Shown: positions 1 through 5,413 of the stretch, piece after piece | Layout of the letters: each line of letters opens with the position of its first letter | How positions within the stretch are numbered: the first letter of the stretch is position 1 | Assembly (NCBI GenBank): GCA_965372385.1 | Contig: CBDVCD010000172.1 | Coordinates: 1-7,324 of the forward strand | From: JASJBU01 sp965372385 | Lineage (GTDB): Bacteria; Pseudomonadota; Gammaproteobacteria; Chromatiales; Chromatiaceae | Direction: 5' to 3' | DNA: 7,324 nucleotides | Program-made: the position numbers and the translations under genes | The notes under the pieces: model-generated | Told to the model about the DNA's origin: nothing | What the model saw: the letters and a program-made list of their open reading frames with translations, nothing else | Databases searched by the model: none

Positions 1-216
1 GGGTCAGCTCTAGCTGTTCAAATCGCTCCAGGCGATTTAGTCCGCGTCGTTACGCCTCGACCTGCACCCCAAAAACGCACACGCCCTCCATGGACGGAGT
101 AGTGTTGCGGGAGGCAGGAAGCCGGGAGCGACCTCTACCCCGCCCAACTGCAGATTCTAGGATTATTCCTGGAATCCGGCAAAATTGAACTCCAGGGCTC
201 ATTGAGCTCTCCTGGC
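1..216. other. Gene-free region with several short hairpins
   Basis: No convincing coding sequence is seen downstream of tsaC. Perfect or near-perfect inverted repeats are dense: CAGCT/AGCTG at 5-16, AAATCGC/GCGATTT with a 5-nt loop at 20-38, GCGT/ACGC at 44-55, a 10-bp arm pair with one G-T wobble and a TTAT loop at 153-176, and CCAGG..GCTC/GAGC..CCTGG with a 3-nt bulge at 192-216. The last lies directly after the tsaC stop. It could end that transcript, but it has no clear T-run on the minus strand. The stretch 113-134 resembles 4303-4325 of the tandem repeat region (about four of five bases alike), so part of this region may be a decayed copy of a dispersed repeat. Confidence 0.45.
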
Positions 217-792
217 CTATTGACGGAGCACCTCTCCGGTTAGCGCATCCAGAATCTGGCTCGGTCGCGTCATTCCCCCGGTTGCGCCGTGCAGAATGAA
301 ATCGACCCTATTGCTGCCGCAGCGGGTGCGCACCTCCAGGGCCGTTCGGGCGGGTTGATGTTGGCTCAGATTGGCGCTGGTCGAGACCAGCGGCATGCCG
401 GCGGCCTGACAGAGTGCCGCCGCAATTGGGTGGGCGGTTACCCGTACAGCCAGTGTGGTTTGTTTGCCTCTTAGCCAGATGGGGACAGCGGGTGCGGCCG
501 GCATGATCCAAGTGACTGGCCCTGGCCAGCTTTGCTTAACCCGATCAAGGCGTTCATCAGGGATTTTGTCGATGAATGGCAATAGCCGTTCAAGGGTATC
601 AGAGATAAGGATCAAGCCTTTGTTCTCAGGCCGTTTTTTCAGTGCCAACAGACGCTGGACCGCAGTGGCATTGAGGGGGTCGCAGCCCAACCCGAAGACC
701 GCTTCGGTGGGATAGGCGATGATCCCGCCCAGACGCACGACATGTGCCGCGCGCCTTAGCCGCCAGGGAGTGATGTAACGGTTAGCCAGCAA
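217..792 (-). CDS. tsaC: Threonylcarbamoyl-AMP synthase (TsaC/YrdC, Sua5 family)
   Basis: This cytoplasmic enzyme makes L-threonylcarbamoyl-AMP from threonine, bicarbonate and ATP. It is the first step of the t6A modification at position 37 of ANN-decoding tRNAs; TsaB, TsaD and TsaE complete the transfer. The 191-residue length fits the short, single-domain TsaC form rather than the longer Sua5 form. Visible motifs are YPTEAVFGLGCD (27-38), KKRPENKG (52-59) with the conserved K and R, WPGPVTW (89-95), and STSAN (137-141), which together line the nucleotide/threonine pocket. The start is TTG at 792, and the frame overlaps the last 11 bases of purE, so translation is probably coupled. No in-frame ATG precedes the YPTEAVFGLG motif. 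Co-expression with purE is inferred from the overlap. Confidence 0.94.
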   Translation of the reverse strand: MLANRYITPWRLRRAAHVVRLGGIIAYPTEAVFGLGCDPLNATAVQRLLALKKRPENKGLILISDTLERLLPFIDKIPDERLDRVKQSWPGPVTWIMPAAPAVPIWLRGKQTTLAVRVTAHPIAAALCQAAGMPLVSTSANLSQHQPARTALEVRTRCGSNRVDFILHGATGGMTRPSQILDALTGEVLRQ

Positions 793-1303
793 GGTCTGCC
801 TGGAGTTTACGGTCTTTTTCGATCACGCTCTTCGCGTTGGCTTCACGTTCGGTACGGATGCGGGCCGCCAGTTTCGCGTCACCAAGGGCCAGGATCTGGG
901 AGGCGAGGTAGGCTGCATTCTTTGCTCCGGCCTTGCCGATCGCTACGGTGGCAACCGGTATCCCGCCAGGCATCTGTACCGTCGAGAGCAGAGAGTCCAT
1001 GCCCCGCAAGGGGCCGGCATCCAGGGGAACGCCTATCACCGGTTTGAGGGTGGCGGCGGACACGGCGCCGGCAAGATGCGCAGCCAGTCCAGCGGCGGCA
1101 ATAAAGGCGGAACAGCCTCGTTGATCGGCGCTCTTCACATAGTCATGGGTTGCGTCAGGGGTTCGGTGTGCGGAGGTGATTTTTACCTCGAAAGGGATCT
1201 CCAGGTTGCGCAAGACATCCAAGGTGGCTTGCATTACTGGAAGATCCGAGTCGGAGCCCATCAAAACAGCGACAAAGGGTTTACTCATGGAATTATCTGT
1301 CAT
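782..1303 (-). CDS. purE: N5-carboxyaminoimidazole ribonucleotide mutase (PurE)
   Basis: PurE rearranges N5-CAIR to CAIR in de novo purine synthesis. It acts in the cytoplasm as a homo-octamer in known class I enzymes. The 173-residue protein shows the phosphate-binding GSDSDLPVM (16-24), the catalytic SAHRTPD (44-50, His46 matching the essential histidine), AAAGLAAHLAG (69-79) and the STVQMPGGIPVATVAIG block (107-123). SAHRTPD points to class I, the N5-CAIR mutase type, rather than class II AIR carboxylase. ATG at 1303 is the longest start; ATG at 1288 (MSKPF) is equally plausible, and neither has a good Shine-Dalgarno. Class I PurE normally works with PurK, often encoded next door, but here the downstream neighbour is tsaC, overlapping by 11 bases, with no purK in view. 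Confidence 0.97.
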   Translation of the reverse strand: MTDNSMSKPFVAVLMGSDSDLPVMQATLDVLRNLEIPFEVKITSAHRTPDATHDYVKSADQRGCSAFIAAAGLAAHLAGAVSAATLKPVIGVPLDAGPLRGMDSLLSTVQMPGGIPVATVAIGKAGAKNAAYLASQILALGDAKLAARIRTEREANAKSVIEKDRKLQADLAG

Positions 1304-1389
1304 GGTTCGTTGGAAAAAACGGCTAAGGATACCCTACACCCAGAGGTCAGGCCAGAATGGAACCGGTTTTTTTGCTGCGCGGCGCTTTT

Positions 1390-1420
1390 TTGAACTTGTG
1401 TGGGTGAGTGCACTTATGAT
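1390..1420 (+). promoter_or_regulatory. Candidate promoter for mlaC
   Basis: TTGAAC (1390-1395) and TATGAT (1415-1420) resemble sigma-70 -35 and -10 boxes, but the 19-base spacer is longer than ideal. An alternative -10 is TAAGAT at 1425-1430. The boxes sit between the divergent purE and mlaC starts, about 50 bases before the mlaC ATG. They follow a striking GC-rich core flanked by two T-runs (about 1366-1390). The call rests on box matching only. Confidence 0.25.
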
Positions 1421-1468
1421 TGTGTAAGATGTCATATCTGGAGCCAACAATTTTCTGGGGAATGGATT

Positions 1469-2074
1469 ATGCGGATTTCCAAGCCTTTTTTTCTGGTTAT
1501 TTTGCTGCTTGGTTACACCTCATGGGTACTGGCTACAGTCAGTCCTTCCATGCGAATAAAACAGACAGTGGACGAGGTGCTGAAGGTTTTACAGACACCG
1601 GACCTGGATATGCAGCAACGGCGCGATATGGTTCGAATCATCGTCAGGCCCCGTTTTGACTATCGGGCCATGTCACAGATTATTCTTGCGAAAAATTGGA
1701 AACGGGCCACAGCACAGGAGAAGGATCGTTTCGTTAGCCTGTTTCGTGAACTGCTGGAGCATACCTATTTCTCTGCCATGGCGAGCTATAGTGGCCAGAC
1801 AGTGCGTATGGGTCGCGAACGCATCACCGACAAGCGCGCCGTGGTGCAGACCTACATCAATGCAACCAATAAGGAAGTACCGGTCAACTACAATCTGAGA
1901 CTGAAGAATGATGACTGGTACGCCTACGATGTCACCGTGGATGGGGTCAGCTTGGTCAGTAACTATCGTACCTCCTTCCGGAATCTGGTCAGAGAGAAGG
2001 GGATGGACGGATTGCTGCAGGAGCTCGAACGCAAGGTGGAGTCATTGAAGGCCTCCGACAGAAAGGCTGAGTAA
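1469..2074 (+). CDS. mlaC: MlaC/Ttg2D-family periplasmic phospholipid-binding protein
   Basis: MlaC proteins are soluble periplasmic carriers that move phospholipids between the outer-membrane MlaA complex and the inner-membrane MlaFEDB ABC transporter. Related proteins also serve hopanoid or solvent-tolerance systems. The 201-residue product starts with a signal peptide (MRISKPFFLVILLLGYTSWV, cleavage probably near residues 22-25). Family hallmarks are the helical FDYRAMSQIILAKNW (63-77), the EKDRFVSLFRELL helix (84-96), and WYAYDVTVDGVSLVSNYR (150-167) followed by the C-terminal FRNLVREKGMDGLLQEL. The frame stays open upstream to 1400, but ATG 1469 is chosen because it begins the signal peptide and is preceded by GGGGA at 1457-1461. 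Unlike typical mla operons, no mlaF, mlaE, mlaD or mlaB is adjacent, so it may work with partners encoded elsewhere or belong to a stand-alone MlaC subgroup. Confidence 0.92.
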   Translation: MRISKPFFLVILLLGYTSWVLATVSPSMRIKQTVDEVLKVLQTPDLDMQQRRDMVRIIVRPRFDYRAMSQIILAKNWKRATAQEKDRFVSLFRELLEHTYFSAMASYSGQTVRMGRERITDKRAVVQTYINATNKEVPVNYNLRLKNDDWYAYDVTVDGVSLVSNYRTSFRNLVREKGMDGLLQELERKVESLKASDRKAE

Positions 2075-2113
2075 TCGTCCTGGGCTTGATATCTCATTCA
2101 GGTATAATTTTTG

Positions 2114-2194
2114 TAATTATTCAGCTCCTACGACGGCATTTTCAGTGTGAAGACATAGGCATGACATAGGAACTGAATAGTTACTAATTTTTTT
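2114..2194 (+). terminator. Long-stem candidate terminator after mlaC
   Basis: Two 19-base arms (2114-2132 and 2165-2183) can pair at 17 positions, including one G-T wobble, across a 32-base loop. Four bases later comes a run of seven T (2188-2194). Placement 40 bases after the mlaC stop fits a factor-independent terminator, though the loop is unusually long and the stem AT-rich. The loop contains two copies of GACATAGG 11 bases apart (2152-2159, 2163-2170). It could alternatively be a small palindromic repeat element. Confidence 0.45.
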
Positions 2195-2221
2195 GATCTA
2201 GAGATAAAGTCGACTTTTAAG
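2193..2221 (+). promoter_or_regulatory. Candidate promoter of the structured leader
   Basis: TTGATC (2193-2198) and TTTAAG (2216-2221) each match four of six sigma-70 consensus bases with an ideal 17-base spacer. Transcription from here would begin near 2228, just before the chain of hairpins, and give a leader of about 300 bases for the gene at 2530. A perfect 12-base palindrome (AAAGTCGACTTT, 2206-2217) overlaps the spacer and -10 box and could be an operator. No other evidence supports it. Confidence 0.28.
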
Positions 2222-2255
2222 TTAAAAATGCCTTTAATGCTTGGTGCGGATTAGA

Positions 2256-2529
2256 GGAGGGGGTATTCCTAAGCGGTTTTACCTCTCTCCCTTTTGAAAG
2301 AGGGGATCGTAAAAGCCCATCCTTCTGGCTTTTGCGGCAGGGAAACGAAAAACGCGATTTTCCGTTTCCTCCATTTTCGATCGCTGGTAGCGATGAAAAA
2401 TGGTGTCACATGCATGTGTCGCTGGAAGATCTGGTTTATGCAGACCTTCCCTACATAATAACCCAGGATAGCCATGTTGAGCATACAAGCTATCTTCCAC
2501 TACAGATCGATTATCTGAAGGAGATCTAC
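2256..2529 (+). promoter_or_regulatory. Hairpin-tiled 5' leader or structured RNA of unknown class
   Basis: Almost every base can be placed in one of a chain of consecutive stem-loops. H1 is 2288-2306 (8 bp with wobbles, GAA loop). H2 is 2311-2333 (AAAAGCC/GGCTTTT). H3 is 2341-2369 (GGAAACG/CGTTTCC, then AAAA/TTTT after a one-base bulge, 11 bp). H4 is 2371-2403 (CCATTTT/AAAATGG plus ATCGCT/AGCGAT, 13 bp, GGT loop). H5 is the palindrome CACATGCATGTG, 2407-2418. H6 is 2424-2450 (GGAAG and TCTG pairing CAGA and CTTCC around one mismatch). H7 is 2467-2494 (GATAGC/GCTATC). H8 is 2503-2517 (CAGAT/ATCTG). H8 ends exactly where the AAGGAG ribosome-binding site of the next gene begins (2518-2523). The frame of that gene stays open back to 2332, but the region looks structural, not coding. 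I do not recognise a known riboswitch or small-RNA family. Confidence 0.55.
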
Positions 2530-3312
2530 ATGTATAGAAAGAAGCTCGTTTATCTGGCATTAGCCACTCTATTACCGATGGGAAGTGCCGCGCTGGCGCA
2601 GGAGGCAGCTGTCTCAGAGACTGTTGCTGAACAAGCTGCCGTGGCTGAAGAGGCGCCGGCTGCCACAGTAACACCGGAGGGTGCGGTTGAACCCACGGTC
2701 ACCGAGCCGGCTGCCGCAGTAACACCGGAGGGTGCGGTTGAGCCCGCAGTCACCGAGCCGGCTGCCGCACCTGCTGGGTATGGTCAGATGTCAATGGAAG
2801 AGCGCAGGATGGCGCGTGAACAGCGCTATGAGGAGCTGAAAAAACGTGCGGAAGAGTCAGGTGTGATGTTACCGGAACATCCCCCCTGGCATGATCGTGA
2901 GGCAATGATGAAGCCCCGTCCTGAGATGCAAAAACGCATGGAACACAGGAAGATGATGCAGGCGATGACGCCAGAAGCGCGGGATGCCTACCGCATGGGG
3001 CGTTACCAGGAGATGCGTGATCGGGCCAGTGAAATGGGGATTGAACTGCCTGAAACACCGCGCTGGAAAGAACGTCAGGCCGCCATGGATGAAGAGTGGG
3101 TCAAGCATCAGGAGGTTATCAAAGGGATGAGCGACGAAGAACGCGCGGCCTGCCACGCCATGCATCGTCGTCATATGCGTGAAATGGGTCCAGGCCAGAT
3201 GATGCGTGGGCAGGGTATGCGTCCGCCCATGCAAGAGGGCCCCATGCCGGGATATGGTTATGGCCCAGCTCCCTATGGACCCCGCAGTGGTTTCTGGGAC
3301 CCCTACCAGTAG
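2530..3312 (+). CDS. Secreted methionine-rich repeat protein, function unknown
   Basis: The 260-residue product begins with a clear signal peptide (positive MYRKK, hydrophobic core 6-16, ALAQ cleavage near residue 23), so it should be periplasmic or exported. Next comes an Ala/Glu/Pro/Thr/Val-rich linker (24-82) with a 17-residue tandem repeat, then two 41-residue helical repeats (87-127 and 146-186) with 19 identical positions, pattern RYxExxxRAxExGxxLPExPxWxxRxAM. A shorter third start (MSDEER, 200-205) follows. The tail (219-260) is Met, Gly, Pro and Tyr rich. About 24 of residues 85-240 are Met, and seven His and one Cys (208) are present. Charged Met-rich helices opening with M(S/T)xEER recall CpxP/Spy-like periplasmic proteins, and Met/His clusters could bind copper; both are inferences. 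ATG 2530 is fixed by AAGGAG six bases upstream and by the signal peptide, despite open frame back to 2332. Confidence 0.9.
   Translation: MYRKKLVYLALATLLPMGSAALAQEAAVSETVAEQAAVAEEAPAATVTPEGAVEPTVTEPAAAVTPEGAVEPAVTEPAAAPAGYGQMSMEERRMAREQRYEELKKRAEESGVMLPEHPPWHDREAMMKPRPEMQKRMEHRKMMQAMTPEARDAYRMGRYQEMRDRASEMGIELPETPRWKERQAAMDEEWVKHQEVIKGMSDEERAACHAMHRRHMREMGPGQMMRGQGMRPPMQEGPMPGYGYGPAPYGPRSGFWDPYQ
2655..2769 (+). repeat. 51-bp in-frame tandem repeat, two full copies plus a part
   Basis: Copies at 2655-2705 and 2706-2756 differ at only four of 51 bases. A third begins at 2757 and stops matching after 13 bases. Each unit encodes 17 residues (PAATVTPEGAVEPTVTE and PAAAVTPEGAVEPAVTE), a low-complexity spacer between the signal peptide and the helical repeats of the Met-rich protein. 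Near identity suggests recent duplication, so copy number may vary between strains. Confidence 0.9.
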
Positions 3313-3319
3313 TGATTAG

Positions 3320-3374
3320 GGCGGCTTGCCGCCAGTTAAATCCAGAGAAACACGGCCGCACTGGCCGTGTTTTT
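3320..3374. terminator. Bidirectional intrinsic terminator between convergent genes
   Basis: A perfect 10-bp stem (AAACACGGCC 3348-3357, GGCCGTGTTT 3363-3372) with a GCACT loop runs into a T-run to 3374, a classic terminator for the plus-strand Met-rich gene. Read on the minus strand, the same stem is followed by TTTCTC and can end the convergent methyltransferase gene, whose stop is at 3378. Just upstream, GGCGGC/GCCGCC (3320-3333) forms an extra GC-rich hairpin with a TT centre. Confidence 0.9.
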
Positions 3375-3377
3375 CGT

Positions 3378-4049
3378 TCAAATAGTCTCACCATACCGTC
3401 TTGATCCCCCCTTACTAAGCAGTACTTGAGCCTGATTTCTGGTCAGGTAGCTCCAGGGGCTTGGAATCAGTCCGGGTACCCGTTTCTGATATTCTTGATA
3501 GATTTCACCGTGGAGGATGCTCAGTTTCCGCTCTTCGAGGCGGGATCCGATGAGGAAATAGAGAGAGATCATCAGCGCGGAAACCAGTCTGGCGGGGTCC
3601 ATCTCCTGGCTCCAGACCAGCACCAGACCAATGCTGTACCAGGGGTGGCGTACAAAACGGTGTAAAGGAGAGATCTGAAAATGTTCCTGGTCCTCGATCT
3701 GCTGAATGCGCATACGTATTTGGCGCAGTCCCAGGAATTCACTGCTGTCATAGAATCTGAGTGACCAGAAAAATAGGCTCAGGGCCAGTAGCGCCAAGCC
3801 ATGGGCAATCCAGGCGGAGAAACCATGCCAATGCCAGAGCGGTTCACTCTGGAGAAACCGCATATAACCAGCAGGTGGGAGAATCAGCGCAATCGCCAGT
3901 AAATTGAAGATCAGGCGATACCATGGGGTAACTGCCGGGTAGCGGTTTGCTATCCAAAATTTGATCCGCAGGGATGCCAGCCAGGAGTGGAGCAGGAAGT
4001 AGATGAGCCAGAGAAGGGCGAGCAGGGTGAGGGAGGTGGGGTCGGGCAT
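3378..4049 (-). CDS. Integral membrane methyltransferase, PEMT/ICMT-like
   Basis: The 223-residue product has several hydrophobic segments (about 6-25, 43-60, 80-99, 139-147 and 152-168). It also has the C-terminal signature of the phospholipid/isoprenylcysteine methyltransferase superfamily: RHPWY (134-138), EERKL (172-176) and YQEYQKRVPGLIP (184-196). In that superfamily these motifs form the SAM-binding site at the membrane face. The substrate cannot be read from sequence; relatives include phosphatidylethanolamine N-methyltransferase, Ste14-like enzymes, NnrU and thiol methyltransferases. ATG 4049 is the start, with only a weak GGA about 12 bases upstream. The gene converges on the Met-rich gene through a shared terminator and is separated from ppk2 by the repeat block, so it is probably its own transcript. 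The basic tail after residue 200 may be cytoplasmic. Confidence 0.85.
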   Translation of the reverse strand: MPDPTSLTLLALLWLIYFLLHSWLASLRIKFWIANRYPAVTPWYRLIFNLLAIALILPPAGYMRFLQSEPLWHWHGFSAWIAHGLALLALSLFFWSLRFYDSSEFLGLRQIRMRIQQIEDQEHFQISPLHRFVRHPWYSIGLVLVWSQEMDPARLVSALMISLYFLIGSRLEERKLSILHGEIYQEYQKRVPGLIPSPWSYLTRNQAQVLLSKGGSRRYGETI

Positions 4050-4080
4050 TGGAACAATGTCCTACGGCTGAATAGTTATT

Positions 4081-4202
4081 CGTAAGTTATCATTGCGTTG
4101 CCATCCATGGCGGGGCATATCTTTTCTAACGTACCCCCAGCCTGGACTTCCTGTCCAGTCGTTCGCCACGCTGCGTTTGTCCACTGGACTCTGAGACAGC
4201 TT
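4081..4202. repeat. Palindromic tandem repeat, unit A (short form)
   Basis: The unit opens with CGTAAG, contains the palindrome GCCATCCATGGC (4100-4111) and a hairpin CTGGAC/GTCCAG with a TTCCT loop (4142-4158), and closes with the palindrome GTCCACTGGAC (4179-4189). The 57 bases 4133-4189 are identical to 4429-4485 in unit C. Open frames across the units on both strands merely translate the repeat and are not called as genes. Confidence 0.85.
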
Positions 4203-4376
4203 CGTAAGTAATTTCTGAGTTGCCATCCATGGCGCAGCATGGGAGTTCTTTTTAAACCCCGGCCCAGCCATCTGCCGTGCAAGGATGCACAAATGCCACG
4301 GGGGCAGGGAGCCCAGGAGCGGCCTGGCTGGTCGTTCGCCAAGTTTCCTTGGTCCACTGGACGAAAGCTAAGGCGT
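4203..4376. repeat. Palindromic tandem repeat, unit B (long form)
   Basis: It has the same outer parts as unit A: CGTAAG, GCCATCCATGGC (4222-4233), GTCGTTCGCC (4331-4340) and GTCCACTGGAC (4352-4362). The short central hairpin is replaced by a nested one of about 68 bases: CCAGCCA (4264-4270) pairs TGGCTGG (4325-4331), CTGCC (4272-4276) pairs GGCAG (4303-4307), and GTGCA (4277-4281) pairs TGCAC (4286-4290) around AGGA. Its inner part resembles 113-134 at the left of the window. Confidence 0.8.
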
Positions 4377-4498
4377 CGTAAGGTAATTGGTGCATGCCAT
4401 CCCTGGCGAGGCATGTTTCTTCTAACGCACCCCCAGCCTGGACTTCCTGTCCAGTCGTTCGCCACGCTGCGTTTGTCCACTGGACAAACGGTCGTGGC
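4377..4498. repeat. Palindromic tandem repeat, unit C (short form)
   Basis: It opens with CGTAAG and carries a variant palindrome (GCCATCCCTGGC, 4396-4407) enclosed by CATGCC/GGCATG, then the 57-base core identical to unit A. Its closing palindrome is extended to 21 bases (4470-4490, arms CGTTTGTCCA and TGGACAAACG). The unit abuts the ppk2 stop, so the final hairpin could protect or end the ppk2 transcript, though no T-run follows on the minus strand. Confidence 0.85.
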
Positions 4499-5413
4499 TC
4501 ACCCCACGAATTTCCCTTGCTGCAGGCGTTGGGCTTCCATCAATTCCAGTTCCCGGGAACCTGAGATCACTATGTCATGGGCGGGTACAAAGTCGAGGTC
4601 GGGATTGAGCCGCTCGTAGGGTACCGCGTTGAGGATGACCTTCATGGCGTTCAGGCGGGCCATGTGTTTGTCGATGGAGCGGATAATGGTCCAGGGTGCA
4701 TGGGTGGTGTTGGTGCGCTTGAGCATCTCGTACTTCTGGTTGGTGAACTCGTCCCAGCGGTCCTGGGCCTGCACGTCGATCTCTGACAATTTCCACTGAC
4801 GTAGCGGATCGGTTTTACGCCTTTCGAATCGACGGGCCTGTTCTTCCTGGGTGACGGAGAAGTAGAGTTTGACCAGGATGGTGCCCTGGCGCACCAGATC
4901 CTTCTCGAAACCGGGACAGCCGATCATGAAGTTTTCGAACTCTTCTTTGCTGCAAAAACCGAAGATCGGTTCAACCACGGCACGGTTGTACCAGCTGCGG
5001 TCGAACATCACCACTTCCCCACCGCGGGGGCAAGCTCGGACATATTTTTGGAAGAACCATTGGGTCTTCTGTTCTTCGGTGGGCTTGCCCAGGGCGACCA
5101 CACGGTAGTGTTTTTCGTTCATGTAACGGGAGACACGACGAATGGTGCCTCCTTTACCGGCCGCATCCCGGCCTTCAAACAGGATGATCATGCGGGTACG
5201 GGTCTTCTCAAGATACTGCTGCATCTTGATCAGTTCCGCCTGGTAGGGTTTGAGCGCTTCCTCTCTACGAAAGCGCTTAATGGCCTTTCTCTGATTTTTC
5301 TTAAGTAAGGTGATCTGCTCCTGCTGAGCCTCAAATTCCTGCAGCAGCTCTTCGAGCCGCACGGGTTGGTCGTTGAAGAGGATGGTTTCCGGATTTTTCA
5401 TGTCATCATTCAT
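4499..5413 (-). CDS. ppk2: Polyphosphate kinase 2, class I
   Basis: PPK2 enzymes transfer phosphate between inorganic polyphosphate and nucleotides, mostly running from polyphosphate to NDPs to yield NTPs. They act in the cytoplasm. The 304-residue single-domain protein fits the class I form. The Walker A motif GRDAAGKGG is at 81-89, the Walker B-like MFDRSWYNR at 136-144, and the helical lid with FERRKTDPLRQWKLSEID lies around 196-213, followed by the DRWDEFTNQKYEML helix. The charged N-terminus (20-75) is predicted helical. ATG 5413 is used; ATG at codon 5 is an alternative, and the GGGGCAG upstream is a weak ribosome site. It lies 99 bases after clc on the same strand, behind an AT-rich space, so it may have its own promoter. 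All key motifs are intact. Confidence 0.97.
   Translation of the reverse strand: MNDDMKNPETILFNDQPVRLEELLQEFEAQQEQITLLKKNQRKAIKRFRREEALKPYQAELIKMQQYLEKTRTRMIILFEGRDAAGKGGTIRRVSRYMNEKHYRVVALGKPTEEQKTQWFFQKYVRACPRGGEVVMFDRSWYNRAVVEPIFGFCSKEEFENFMIGCPGFEKDLVRQGTILVKLYFSVTQEEQARRFERRKTDPLRQWKLSEIDVQAQDRWDEFTNQKYEMLKRTNTTHAPWTIIRSIDKHMARLNAMKVILNAVPYERLNPDLDFVPAHDIVISGSRELELMEAQRLQQGKFVG

Noticed and set aside
1176..1427. Plus-strand frames opposite purE extending towards mlaC
   Set aside because: They are shadows of the conserved purE sequence with no ribosome site or family resemblance.
2086..2108. TTGATA and a perfect TATAAT as a promoter after mlaC
   Set aside because: The spacer is only 11 bases, too short for sigma-70; TATAAT also lies partly in an AT-rich inverted repeat (2104-2120).
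2152..2170. Direct repeat GACATAGG, 11 bases apart, as a regulator site
   Set aside because: Only two 8-base copies, located in the loop of the probable mlaC terminator; too little to call an operator.
2332..2529. N-terminal extension of the Met-rich protein from an upstream ATG at 2332
   Set aside because: It would bury the signal peptide, lacks a ribosome site, and lies in the hairpin chain; AAGGAG before ATG 2530 decides the start.
2269..2674. Minus-strand open frames opposite the leader
   Set aside because: They run through palindromic DNA and the start of the plus-strand gene and have no recognisable protein features.
4062..4480. Open frames on the minus strand across the repeat block, with recurring translated motifs
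   Set aside because: The repetition comes from tandem palindromic DNA units; more than one frame and both strands are open, there is no ribosome site, and no protein family is recognised.
4081..4498. CRISPR array
   Set aside because: Only three units of unequal size (about 122-174 bases) with related, not unique, interiors; no short constant repeat with spacers and no cas genes.
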